50,973 bases of DNA from DATJPW01 sp035506215 (GTDB lineage Bacteria; Desulfobacterota; Desulfomonilia; Desulfomonilales; Desulfomonilaceae), in the NCBI GenBank assembly GCA_035506215.1, contig DATJPW010000323.1, forward strand, positions 1-50,973. The letters are read 5' to 3'. Below are positions 7,726 to 16,281 of the stretch, piece after piece (position 1 is the stretch's first letter; each line of letters begins with the position of its first letter). Both the position numbers and the translations under genes were made by a program. Under the pieces are notes generated by a model. The model was not told the origin of the DNA. It did no database searches and worked only from the letters and a program-made list of their open reading frames with translations.

Positions 7726-7742
7726 TCTCAGGGGAGGATGCA

Positions 7743-8984
7743 ATGAGCAACGCAGAACAATTACTGCAGCAACGGGAGAAGCGCATCCAAGATGCGATAG
7801 CCCTCAAGAAACCTGATCGAGTTCCTATCGTCTCCATGTGGGACTTTTTCCCGGCCAAGTGGAAAGGCTATACCGTAAAAGATGTGATGTACAACTTTCA
7901 ACTCATGTCTGACCTGTGGGTGGAATGCCTGCAACACTTTGAGCCGGATCTAGGCGACAACCCCTTTCCTCTCCGAGGATTCGGCCCCCTGATGGATATA
8001 TTGGATTTTCAACACCTCAAATGGGCTGGACACGGTGTAGGCGAGAATATGTCGTATCAGTTCGTGGAACTTGAGCTTATGAAGGCGGACGAGTATGACC
8101 ATTTCCTTTTCGATCCGTCTGATTTCATGGTTCGGCGATACTGGCCTAGAGTAAACAAAGCTTTTGCACCTTTTGAAACACTCCCTCCTCTGAACCAGTC
8201 GATTTCTTATACGTGGGGTCTTTATAACGCCGTCTTTCTGCTGTCCCCAGAAATGGAAGCAGCTCGCACGGCATTGATTGAAGCGGGTAAGGCGTCCGCA
8301 GAAGTGCTGAAATGGACGGCAGCGTTCGGTAAAAAAATGGCCGAGATGGGTTTCCCGCCGTCTTCCGGAGGGTTCGCCCAGGTGCCTTTCGATACGTTGG
8401 GCGACGTCTTTCGAGGCACCAAAGGCATTATGATGGATCTGTTCAGGCGCCCGGACAAGGTCATGGCCGCATGTGAAAAGCTCCTGCCTATCATGATTGA
8501 CTCTGCCGTAGCATCTGCCCGGCGGACCGGTGTGCGGAGAATTTTTATTCCACTTCATAAAGGCCTTGACGGATTCTTGTCTCCGCAGCAGTTCGACAAA
8601 TTTTATTGGCCGCACATGAAAGAACTGCTGAATGCTCTTATTCGTGAGGATATCACCCCCTGGGTGCTTGCCGAAGGCGCTTGCAATACCAGGCTGGAAG
8701 CCTTTAAGGATGTGCCGCCCGGGAAAGTAATCTATCATTTTGAATCCACGGACATATTCAAGGCAAAGGAAGTGATGCGGGGCCGCTGTTGCATTCGCGG
8801 CAACGTTCCGGCCAGCATCCTCACGATTGGAACTCCGGAAGACGTCAAACAGTATTGCAAGAGGCTGATAGACGTTTGCGCAGTGGATGGCGGCTATATT
8901 TTGGACGCGTTTGGTCCTCTTGCCGAGGCCAAACCTGAAAACGTCCAGGCCATGTACGATTTCGCCAGGGAATATGGGGCATAA
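7743..8984 (+). CDS. UroD-family substrate:corrinoid methyltransferase (MT1-like)
   Basis: A 413-residue protein starting at ATG 7743 after GGGGAGG; an in-frame upstream extension to 7668 lies inside the corrinoid-protein gene and is not favoured. Segments such as RIQDAIALKKPDRVPIV, DGFLSPQQFDKFYWPHMKEL, VLAEGACN and IRGNVPASILTIGTPEDV are typical of the uroporphyrinogen-decarboxylase/MtaA/MtvB superfamily. In a corrinoid cassette this protein usually takes the methyl from the growth substrate, so it probably sets substrate specificity. Heme synthesis is unlikely because the rest of the operon is methyl transfer. The substrate is inferred: a methoxylated aromatic acid is suggested by the following carrier gene. 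Confidence 0.88.
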   Translation: MSNAEQLLQQREKRIQDAIALKKPDRVPIVSMWDFFPAKWKGYTVKDVMYNFQLMSDLWVECLQHFEPDLGDNPFPLRGFGPLMDILDFQHLKWAGHGVGENMSYQFVELELMKADEYDHFLFDPSDFMVRRYWPRVNKAFAPFETLPPLNQSISYTWGLYNAVFLLSPEMEAARTALIEAGKASAEVLKWTAAFGKKMAEMGFPPSSGGFAQVPFDTLGDVFRGTKGIMMDLFRRPDKVMAACEKLLPIMIDSAVASARRTGVRRIFIPLHKGLDGFLSPQQFDKFYWPHMKELLNALIREDITPWVLAEGACNTRLEAFKDVPPGKVIYHFESTDIFKAKEVMRGRCCIRGNVPASILTIGTPEDVKQYCKRLIDVCAVDGGYILDAFGPLAEAKPENVQAMYDFAREYGA

Positions 8985-9069
8985 CTGATCCACGATGGCG
9001 ACGAAGCCGCGTGCAGTCATGGCCCCGTCACCCTGATCTCAAAACATTGAACTATGGGGAGGTGCAAAG

Positions 9070-10404
9070 ATGGCGAACAAAACGGTAAGTGCGAGGGAAG
9101 TCTTTGACAGTAGCCCATTCACACCTTATCAGGTATGGGTTTGTTTCCTGTGTTTTTGTGTGACGCTCCTCGACGGCTTTGATCTGACAGTCATCGGTGT
9201 GACGTTGCCTAAGATCAGGGAATTTCTCAATGCCACGCCTAGTGCCCTTGGTCTGGCAGTCGGCGCCGGTCAAATCGGCCCACTAGTCGGTGCGATCGTT
9301 CTGGGCATGCTTGCGGACCGTGTAGGGCGCAAGCGGATGTTATATATATCCGCTCTCATTTTCGGTGTGTTTACATGGCTGACCGCATACATTACCAGTG
9401 TGGAACAACTGGCGATCATGCGCTTGATTGCAGGAATTGGACTGGGTGGCGCTGTCCCGAATGCCCTTTCTTTCGGCTGCGAATATGCACCCAGCCGCGC
9501 GCGTGCGACTCTGACCACCATGATGTACGCGGGCATGGCTGTCGGCTCCATCATCGGCGGACTATCAGGGGCGTTTCTGATGCCTTATTACGGTTGGCAA
9601 TCGCTCTTTATCGTTGGTGGTATCACGCCGATCGGCATAGCTATTGTAATTGCACTATTGCTTCCTGAATCGCTGGAATTCTTGGTTAGACAGGGATTAG
9701 ATAACGTCCGAATTCGGAGCATCGTCTCCAGAATCAACCCGTCTCTCGGAGGGGACAAGGAAGTTCAGTTTTACTCAAGTGAAGAAAAGCTTCCCGGTAT
9801 TCCCGTTAAGCACCTTTTCACAGGCGGCCGCGCGTTCACTACCGTGTTGTTATGGATACTCTTCTTTCTGAGCTTCTTCTTGGTATGGTTCCTGCTGACC
9901 TGGGCGACCACGTTGCTGCGCCAAAGCGGAGCCTCTGTCCAGCAGTTTAGTATAGCCTTTGCGTGCATTAATTTCGGCTCCCTCGTAGCCACAATCACCA
10001 TCGGGCGCTTAATGGACAAGTTCAATCCCTTCCGGACGTTGACATTTGCCTTTATTCTCGCGTTCATAAGCGTCGTGGTTTTCGGGTTCACTGCCGGCAG
10101 TCCATTTGTCGTCGTCGCTATTATTTCCACCCTCACAGGATTTTTTGTAATCGGCGGCAACTCCGGCCTCATGGCGCTTTGCACTCTTTCCTATCCCCTT
10201 GATATCAGGGGTTCAGGTCTCGGTTGGGCGTACGCCGTGGGCAAAATCGGCTCGCTGCTCGCACCGGTGACAGGGGGTTTTCTTGGCACTTTAAAATGGA
10301 GCGTCCCACAAATTTGCATCACGCATGCCGTGGCCGCGTTGCTTGTCACCGCATGTGTCCTGATCCTGCAGAAGCATGTAGCCGGCGCCGCTGCGAAGAA
10401 CTGA
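9070..10404 (+). CDS. MFS transporter, aromatic acid:H+ symporter type
   Basis: A 444-residue protein with 12 apparent hydrophobic segments. LLDGFDLTVIG in the first membrane helix is the DGFD signature of the AAHS group (PcaK, BenK, VanK), and GMLADRVGRKR between helices 2 and 3 is MFS motif A. LLLPESLEFLV closes the first half, as in the family. It should import a carboxylated, perhaps aromatic, substrate with protons across the inner membrane. ATG 9070 follows GGGGAGG. It lies 85 nt after the methyltransferase gene and before a strong terminator, so it is the last gene of the cassette and hints at vanillate- or methoxybenzoate-like substrates. Confidence 0.88.
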   Translation: MANKTVSAREVFDSSPFTPYQVWVCFLCFCVTLLDGFDLTVIGVTLPKIREFLNATPSALGLAVGAGQIGPLVGAIVLGMLADRVGRKRMLYISALIFGVFTWLTAYITSVEQLAIMRLIAGIGLGGAVPNALSFGCEYAPSRARATLTTMMYAGMAVGSIIGGLSGAFLMPYYGWQSLFIVGGITPIGIAIVIALLLPESLEFLVRQGLDNVRIRSIVSRINPSLGGDKEVQFYSSEEKLPGIPVKHLFTGGRAFTTVLLWILFFLSFFLVWFLLTWATTLLRQSGASVQQFSIAFACINFGSLVATITIGRLMDKFNPFRTLTFAFILAFISVVVFGFTAGSPFVVVAIISTLTGFFVIGGNSGLMALCTLSYPLDIRGSGLGWAYAVGKIGSLLAPVTGGFLGTLKWSVPQICITHAVAALLVTACVLILQKHVAGAAAKN

Positions 10405-10865
10405 GTTTCTCGGGCGGCCGCATCTGCGACTTAAACCGGTTGAAGCTGTTGTAGCAGACTCAACTTATAAAGGCTGTTTTCTTGGTCAGAAGGGCCGGGC
10501 GCGTGCCCGGCCCTTTATACGAATGCACTCCAGGTGATGGACATAAGGTGACAACGAGGAACAAGATAATCTCATTTATTAAGGAAAAGGAGTTCAGGGG
10601 CATATGGGCTAACGATTGTCTCTTTGGCTAATTATGGACCCCTAAAAGGGTCGCCGGGTGGTCAAGATTCCCCTTTTCTAAATGGGGGTACGTGCCACGA
10701 AGTTAGCGCATATGGGTTGAGTATCCCGCGCAGGACGCCGGATTAAAGTTATTTATTCCTGTGCTGTCGCATATTGCATCTTGAACGCAATCTGGTACAA
10801 CTGTTGCCAAACTCCACATCAATGCGATGATTCGGTGGAAAGCTTCAGAACGAGATTCATAAACC
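10405..10865. other. Intergenic region with the cassette terminator
   Basis: Apart from the hairpin at 10490-10515 and the sequence immediately before the GntR gene, no gene or clear signal is seen. No TCTAG-N4-CTAGA copy is present, so the regulator does not appear to control itself through that site. Confidence 0.5.
10490..10515 (+). terminator. Rho-independent terminator after the MFS gene
   Basis: A perfect 10-bp stem AGGGCCGGGC / GCCCGGCCCT with loop GCGT, flanked by one further A-T pair and followed by TTTAT. It lies 86 nt beyond the MFS stop and separates the methyltransferase operon from the GntR gene. Confidence 0.8.
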
Positions 10866-11609
10866 ATGCCGGACCAAATTAACAAAAATCGTTTCGAGCC
10901 GGCCTATGCTCAGTTGGCCGCGATTCTTCGCCGCCGGATAGCTGGAGGTCAATATCCGCCTGGAGAGAAAATCCCTTCAGAGCATTCTATCAGTAGGCAA
11001 TATGGACTTTCACTCATGACCGTGCGGCAAGCTATAGGGGTGCTCACAGAACAAGGTCTGGTTGAGCGCATTCAAGGCTCTGGAACATTTGTCAAACCCA
11101 TCGCGTTGACTGAATCACGCTTTGACCTGGACAGCATCAAGGAGATCTTCCAGGATGCGGAGCACACTCGAGTCAAGGTGTTACGAATCAGTCTGGCACG
11201 GGCTGAAACGAAGACGGCTCAGATGCTCCACCTGCCGGTGGGCGAACGAATAATTGTTATACGCCGTCTACTGCTGCGCGACAACCGGCCGGTCATGTTC
11301 CACCAGGGGCATATACGCTGCGATCCCACTCGCCCGGTTGTGGAGGCCGAACTGAGTCTTGGGCCGCTTTCCGAGCTCTTCAACGGGCATCCTGGAAGCG
11401 CGGCCAAAAAGGGTGAACTGACCGTTATCCCGACCGTCTTGGGTGAAGAAGAGGCCGGCTTTCTGGAGCAGCCGGTGGGTACTCCGGTTTTTCGTCTGGA
11501 GTATGTGGTTCATGACTTCCACGACGCTCCCTTCGGTTGGGGATGGTTCACGGCTGCGCCTGAAACCCTGACCTTGAAGACTAAGTTGGGGTTATGGGAC
11601 GAATCTTAA
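10866..11609 (+). CDS. GntR/HutC-family transcriptional regulator
   Basis: A 247-residue protein. The N-terminal winged helix (about 10-80) shows LAAILRRRIAGGQYPPGEKI, SEHSISRQYGLSLMTVRQAI and LVERIQGSGTFV, a textbook GntR domain. Residues 90-240 form a UTRA ligand domain (VLRISLAR, LHLPVGERIIVIRRLLL, GTPVFRLEYVV). UTRA domains bind small molecules that usually release the protein from DNA. Its place between the methyltransferase operon and a second corrinoid gene makes it the probable local regulator. The palindromes at 6146-6161 and 13211-13226 are candidate operators. The next gene begins 17 nt after its stop. Confidence 0.92.
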   Translation: MPDQINKNRFEPAYAQLAAILRRRIAGGQYPPGEKIPSEHSISRQYGLSLMTVRQAIGVLTEQGLVERIQGSGTFVKPIALTESRFDLDSIKEIFQDAEHTRVKVLRISLARAETKTAQMLHLPVGERIIVIRRLLLRDNRPVMFHQGHIRCDPTRPVVEAELSLGPLSELFNGHPGSAAKKGELTVIPTVLGEEEAGFLEQPVGTPVFRLEYVVHDFHDAPFGWGWFTAAPETLTLKTKLGLWDES

Positions 11610-11626
11610 AGCGTGGAGAAATTGTC

Positions 11627-12313
11627 GTGCGAAAGAAAGCTGACAGGTCTATGGCGCAGGAGATGTCGGAATTGGCTACTCTGGTGGCGAATCTCAAGGA
11701 AGATGAAGTCATGCGGTCCATTACGAGGCATCTCGAAGCGGGTGTATTGCCCGCTGAAATCCTGGCCGCCTGTCAGAAAGGGATGCGTCTGGTCGGCTCA
11801 ATGCACGAAAAGGGCCAATATTACATTGCAGGACTCATCATGGCAGGAGAGATTATGCATCAGGCCGTGGATCTGATCAAACCGGCTATGATCAAAGAAA
11901 GAACGCGCAAGAACCTCGGTCGAGTGCTGCTCGGAACCATTGAAGGCGACATCCACGATATTGGAAAAAATCTCGTCAGAGATCTCCTGGAGTGCCACGG
12001 TTTCACTGTCCTGGATTTGGGCGTTGACGTCCCACCAGCAGAATTCGTCAATGCCGATAAGGAGTTTAAACCTCACCTGGTAGCGGCCTCATCGCTTATC
12101 ACCGAGAGCTTTCCGCATCTGCGGGAACTGGTACAAATGTTCCGTGAAAATGCTCGACCCGGGTCGGAACGGCCCTTCATCCTCATTGGAGGCGGACAGG
12201 TGGACGAACTGGTCTTCCGGATGTCCGGTGCGGACCGCTGGGCCCAAGACGCGTTCGCTGGGATCAAGATATGTCGGCAATTCATGAAGGAACGCAAGAA
12301 ACAAGCCGTCTGA
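11627..12313 (+). CDS. Second corrinoid methyl-carrier protein
   Basis: A 228-residue protein (from GTG 11627) with helical cap (HLEAGVLPAEILAACQKGM; YYIAGLIMAGEIM) and B12 domain with GDIHDIGKNL, containing the cobalt-ligand His, then FTVLDLGVDVP, AASSLI and ILIGGGQVD. It is clearly paralogous to the protein at 7087-7725. GTG 11627 is preferred because GGAG lies 8 nt upstream; ATG 11594, overlapping the GntR gene, and ATG 11651 are alternatives. It is coupled to the regulator gene and has no adjacent methyltransferase of its own, so it may serve a partner elsewhere or share the upstream enzymes. Confidence 0.92.
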   Translation: MRKKADRSMAQEMSELATLVANLKEDEVMRSITRHLEAGVLPAEILAACQKGMRLVGSMHEKGQYYIAGLIMAGEIMHQAVDLIKPAMIKERTRKNLGRVLLGTIEGDIHDIGKNLVRDLLECHGFTVLDLGVDVPPAEFVNADKEFKPHLVAASSLITESFPHLRELVQMFRENARPGSERPFILIGGGQVDELVFRMSGADRWAQDAFAGIKICRQFMKERKKQAV

Positions 12314-12377
12314 CGCCCGTCGGGCCGTACAATACCGACCGGAGCAGCCTACTCCAATTCGGACAGGTGCACCTTTA

Positions 12378-13073
12378 TCACGCGCTTTGAACCTGGCATG
12401 TCTCCGCGAAGAGATCAGGATTCAGGTGGAAAAGCTCAATTTGAGTGTGTGGCGGGACTGTGATGAATTCGTCTTCGTTCCACTCGGCCGAGAGCAACTT
12501 CTTAAGGTATCCATCCGAACCGGGAAGCACTCGAATCTCCAGTTTGAGTGTGGAAGCAATTTCTCGTACCAACGGGAGAAGGGCTTCCAGTTCGTAGGCG
12601 CCTGTGTCAATGAGCGCCAAGAATCGGTAATGCCCTAGCATGCGTTTGTATATACGTTGCGTCTTCTCCGCCCCGAAACGAGCCAGTACGGATTGGTATT
12701 CTTTCCAAATATTAAACTCGTCCTGAAGCCAACCTCTTGTGAGGAAGTACATCGCTCCCGTCCCGGAAAAACACTCACGATTCTTTCGGGAGCCCAGCAA
12801 CAGGGTGATACAATCATCCGCCCGGGGAATGATCAGTTCGTAATCCTTCGACTTCAGACCGACCAGAGCGTTCCCACAGAAGCCGAATCCCAAAATGACC
12901 CGGTCCACTCCCGTTATGCTATCGAGCTCCGACTGGAGCCGCTGTCTCAAAGATTCGGGTCTCAGGTGCAATCCTGATTCCACCCATCTGAACGGATAAG
13001 TACACCCCGTCTCGGATGCAGTCTTTTCTAACTCATCTCGAATGGTGTTGCAGGCCAAAATCAAGGTTTTCAT
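12378..13073 (-). CDS. DUF1638 protein
   Basis: A 231-residue soluble protein starting MKTLILACNTIRDELEK and containing VILGFGFCGNALVGL, IIPRADDCITLLLGS and TGAMYFLTRGW, the conserved blocks of DUF1638 as I remember them. Conserved Cys residues and the RADDC motif suggest metal or cofactor binding. The family is frequently encoded beside corrinoid methyltransferases, as here, but its biochemical role is not established; a helper role in corrinoid methyl transfer is inference. It converges on the second corrinoid gene (64 nt between stops) and is divergent from the binding-protein gene at 13488, sharing that gene's regulatory region. Confidence 0.82.
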   Translation of the reverse strand: MKTLILACNTIRDELEKTASETGCTYPFRWVESGLHLRPESLRQRLQSELDSITGVDRVILGFGFCGNALVGLKSKDYELIIPRADDCITLLLGSRKNRECFSGTGAMYFLTRGWLQDEFNIWKEYQSVLARFGAEKTQRIYKRMLGHYRFLALIDTGAYELEALLPLVREIASTLKLEIRVLPGSDGYLKKLLSAEWNEDEFITVPPHTQIELFHLNPDLFAETCQVQSA

Positions 13074-13102
13074 AGTTGAATAATTCCTTCTTCAAATTTC
13101 AT

Positions 13103-13131
13103 ATTATATCCTATTCATTTAAGCTGATCAA
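13103..13131 (-). promoter_or_regulatory. Candidate promoter for the DUF1638 gene
   Basis: On the minus strand, TTGATC (13131-13126), a 17-nt spacer and a perfect TATAAT (13108-13103), 30 nt before the ATG at 13073. It is a plausible vegetative promoter. The palindrome at 13211-13226 is about 80 bp upstream of it. Confidence 0.5.
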
Positions 13132-13174
13132 ATTGCTGCCACTTCTCGGGACCCACGTCTTCATAAGAATTTGC

Positions 13175-13226
13175 TTGACAAATAGCAACGAGGATTCAGA
13201 TAGTATAGAAGTCTAGATGACTAGAT
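13175..13226 (+). promoter_or_regulatory. Promoter/operator of the binding-protein gene
   Basis: TTGACA (13175-13180) is followed by AT-rich GATAGTATAGAA (13199-13210) and then GTCTAG-ATGA-CTAGAT (13211-13226), the second copy of the TCTAG-N4-CTAGA palindrome found at 6146-6161. Here the palindrome would sit at or just after the transcription start, a classical repressor position. The AT-rich block offers more than one -10 register. Confidence 0.6.
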
Positions 13227-13487
13227 GACGCTACCCCGGAATCACTTCCCCGTCGCGCCGTTACTGACGGTCATGGGCGAAAAGAGCTGCATAGGAAACC
13301 AGATGGCCAGACAATGCGGAAATGTTTGGAAAGCCATCCGTGGCCCCTTGTCTGAGTTCTATTTTCGTTTCAGCAGCCGCTTCCCTGGACGTGTAACTGC
13401 TCGGCGAAACTTGCGTAATCATTTGGACTATTGCTAATGTGGAGGTCAAAACCTAATCCCGTCGCACATACATTCCGGGAGGGGATC

Positions 13488-14663
13488 ATGAAAGAATCTG
13501 ACAAGACGTTCTGTCTGGTTATAGCATTGATTCTGGGTTTCGCCCTCGTGCCGAGTGCGATGGCTCAGGAGACGATTACCATCGGCAACACGCAACCGCT
13601 TACCGGTCCGAAGGTTTTTATCGACGAAGGCGCGCCGCTTGATCTCGGCTTGCGCGACTGTGTCGGGATGACCAACGAAGAGGGAGGCGTCAACGGCAAG
13701 AAGATTCAATATGTGGTGGAAGATGACCAGTTCAAGCCTGATGTAGGGCTACGGGCTTTTGAGGACCTCATGCCGAAGTACAAGCCGCTGTGTGTTTTTG
13801 GCTCAAGCACAGGTGTGGCGTTGGCTGTGGCGCCTCTGATCCGTGAGCGTTACAAAGTGCTCTATTCCTCATCTTCTTTTTCAGCCAAAATCATGACAAG
13901 CGGCGCTCCCTCGATGTTCATGGTTGGACCGACCTATGGCGATCAGTTTGGTGTGGCGCTCAAGTACGTTGCGCAACAGAAGAAGGGCACGAAGGTGGCC
14001 TTCTTCTACTCGCAAGGCCCCTTTGGGGAGGACCCCATACCCTATGGGCGTATCATGTGTCAGAGGCTGCGTCTGGAACTGGTCGGCGAAGTCGTGGGTG
14101 ATATCAAAGGCGGAGATCACAAAGCCCAGATCGAGGAACTAAAGCTCAAGCGACCGGACTGGGTGATTTTGCACGGCTGGATGGGACCGAATAATGGCGC
14201 TTTGATCAAGCAATGCCGCGATCTGGAGTTGAAGGCTGAGATAATAACCACCATCTGGGGCGCGCAGAAGAGCGTGGTGGAGGGTATGGGACCGGATGGG
14301 CCGACATTTTTGGCGGTGAGTCCGTACGCTTACTGGTGGATGGACGACGTGCCGATGATACGGAAGCTCAAGGCCTACACGGCCAAGAACTATCCGGACG
14401 TTACGGATCGGCCTTTGCCTTATATTGTTGCGTTCACAGCAGGCAAGATTTTCGTGGAGTGCCTGAGAAAAGCCGACTCCGCCGGAGAGTTGAACGGGGA
14501 AGGTCTCACGAAGGTCCTGCAGTCCCTAAAGGATTTCGATACCGGAGGACTTACTCCACCGCTGACCATTAAGGAAAACAGATTTCCCCTTGCCCGTGTT
14601 CTGAAATCGAACCCGGCCAAGGGGATATTCGAGCCCGTGTCGGACTGGATCGCATTCTATTGA
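13488..14663 (+). CDS. Periplasmic branched-chain-amino-acid/aromatic-type ABC substrate-binding protein
   Basis: A 391-residue protein from ATG 13488, preceded by GGGAGGGG. It has a Sec signal peptide (KTFCLVIALILGFALVPSAMA, cleavage before QE) and then a type-1 periplasmic-binding fold: ITIGNTQPLTG, GVNGKKIQYVVEDDQ, LCVFGSSTG and GTKVAFFYSQGPFGEDP. It belongs to the LivJ/LivK group, many members of which bind aromatic or dicarboxylic acids. No permease or ATPase gene is adjacent, so it must work with a transporter elsewhere or act as a sensor. It heads a plus-strand block with an acyl-CoA ligase and a thiolase. Confidence 0.88.
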   Translation: MKESDKTFCLVIALILGFALVPSAMAQETITIGNTQPLTGPKVFIDEGAPLDLGLRDCVGMTNEEGGVNGKKIQYVVEDDQFKPDVGLRAFEDLMPKYKPLCVFGSSTGVALAVAPLIRERYKVLYSSSSFSAKIMTSGAPSMFMVGPTYGDQFGVALKYVAQQKKGTKVAFFYSQGPFGEDPIPYGRIMCQRLRLELVGEVVGDIKGGDHKAQIEELKLKRPDWVILHGWMGPNNGALIKQCRDLELKAEIITTIWGAQKSVVEGMGPDGPTFLAVSPYAYWWMDDVPMIRKLKAYTAKNYPDVTDRPLPYIVAFTAGKIFVECLRKADSAGELNGEGLTKVLQSLKDFDTGGLTPPLTIKENRFPLARVLKSNPAKGIFEPVSDWIAFY

Positions 14664-14787
14664 AAAACACCGCTTCTCGAATAGGCGGTTATCCACCAAA
14701 GCCGGAAATTCTCGAACTTCCGGCAGACCCGGAGACAGAGTAAACCCGCAAAGGGCAACAAAATCATATTTCGCGAGGAAACAGTTC

Positions 14788-16281
14788 ATGAATTTGGCCA
14801 AGAATTTGGAAGCGTCAGCGTTTTTCTTTCCCGAGCGACCGGCCCTGAGTGAGGGCAGCAAAGAGATCAGCTATGGGCAACTCAATGATCATGTCAATCG
14901 GGTGGCAACCGGACTCATGAAATTGGGGATCAGGGCCGGGGACCATGTCGGTCTTTGCGCACCGAATTCGATTGATTGGATCACATTCTACTTTGCCGTT
15001 TTGAAGACCGGCGCAGTTGCGATCACATTACCCTTTCTTCTCAAGGGGGACGAACTCACCCGGTTGCTCGATCATTCAAAACCAAGATTTCTTCTTACCT
15101 CGGATGACAAGCTCGACGAGCTGAAAAACTTGCGGGGCTCAATCGGCGTGGAGAAAACCATCTGTCCGGGAGGCGACTTAACCCTGCAACAGATAATGGA
15201 TATGGGCACGGCGTCCTTCAAGGCTGTGGACAGAGAGCGGACGGATGTCGCGGCGGTCCTGTATACCGGAGGCACTACCGGAAGCCCCAAAGGGGCCATG
15301 CTGAGTCACGAACACCTCAGTAATTCGAGTCATAATATCGCGTTCTGCGAGCATTCATGCGAGACCGACCGCGCCCTTTGTTTCCTGCCTTTCAACCATG
15401 TTTTCGGCCAGATCCACATCATGAATGCTACTATCCTGAGTTGCGGGTGCGTGGAGATCCTTCCGCGTTATGACATGGATGAGGTCCTGTCACTGATAAG
15501 CGCGGGCCGGGTGACAAAATTTTTCGCCGTGCCCACAATTTATACACGCCTGCTGACCATAGACCGACTCAAGGAAAGGTTGGGGAAGGTCCGATATTCT
15601 TTTTCCGCCGCGGCCAGCATGGCGGGTGAGATAGTTCGACAGTGGAAGGAACAGACCGGTCTGACGATCTACGAAAGCTACGGCATGACTGAAACAATGC
15701 CGGTTACGTGGAACCAGTATTACCGGCATGTGGTAGGCTCGGTAGGTACTGCGTGCCCCGGTGTGGAGGTGCAGATGAGGGATGCGGAGGGGCACCCTGT
15801 GCCGGTGGGAAAAGAGGGCGAGATCTGTATCCGTTCACGCAGCGTCATGAGAGGGTACCTGGATAATCCGGAAGACACAAAGAAAGCATTCTGGGATGGC
15901 GGCTGGTTTCGATCCGGTGACGTGGGTGTATTTGACGATAATGAATACATTTACATAGTGGATCGGGTCAAGGACATGATCATAACGGGCGGTGAAAACG
16001 TGTATCCTCGGGAGGTGGAAGAGGTGATTTATACCGTCCCGGAGGTGCTGGAGTGTGCTGTTCTCGGATTGCCCGACAAGGAATGGGGTGAGCGGGTGGC
16101 AGCTTTTGTCGTGCCGAGACCGGGACGAACAATTGTTCCGGAGGACCTCAACTTATTTCTCAAGGCGCGGCTGTCTCCCTTTAAGGTACCTAAAGAATAC
16201 TTGGTGGTGGAAGAAATGCCCAAGAACGCAACCGGCAAAATCCTTAAGCGCGAGCTGAGGAAGCAGTTCTCCCGCGGGTAG
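14788..16281 (+). CDS. AMP-forming acyl-CoA synthetase
   Basis: A 497-residue ANL-superfamily enzyme. It shows YTGGTTGSPKGAM (159-171, ATP P-loop), YESYGMTE (A5), GWFRSGDVG (A7), DRVKDMIITGGENVYPREVE (A8 hinge) and TGKILKREL with catalytic Lys484. It activates a carboxylic acid with ATP and CoA in the cytoplasm, giving the acyl-CoA, AMP and PPi. The ATG follows GAGGAAA. It lies 124 nt after the binding-protein gene and is separated from the thiolase by 520 nt of repeat-bearing DNA. The substrate cannot be read from sequence; the setting suggests an acid imported or demethylated by the neighbouring genes. Confidence 0.92.
   Translation: MNLAKNLEASAFFFPERPALSEGSKEISYGQLNDHVNRVATGLMKLGIRAGDHVGLCAPNSIDWITFYFAVLKTGAVAITLPFLLKGDELTRLLDHSKPRFLLTSDDKLDELKNLRGSIGVEKTICPGGDLTLQQIMDMGTASFKAVDRERTDVAAVLYTGGTTGSPKGAMLSHEHLSNSSHNIAFCEHSCETDRALCFLPFNHVFGQIHIMNATILSCGCVEILPRYDMDEVLSLISAGRVTKFFAVPTIYTRLLTIDRLKERLGKVRYSFSAAASMAGEIVRQWKEQTGLTIYESYGMTETMPVTWNQYYRHVVGSVGTACPGVEVQMRDAEGHPVPVGKEGEICIRSRSVMRGYLDNPEDTKKAFWDGGWFRSGDVGVFDDNEYIYIVDRVKDMIITGGENVYPREVEEVIYTVPEVLECAVLGLPDKEWGERVAAFVVPRPGRTIVPEDLNLFLKARLSPFKVPKEYLVVEEMPKNATGKILKRELRKQFSRG

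Noticed and set aside
7668..7742. Extended N-terminus for the UroD-like methyltransferase
   Set aside because: It overlaps the corrinoid gene in another frame, is Arg-rich junk-like, and a strong GGGGAGG marks ATG 7743.
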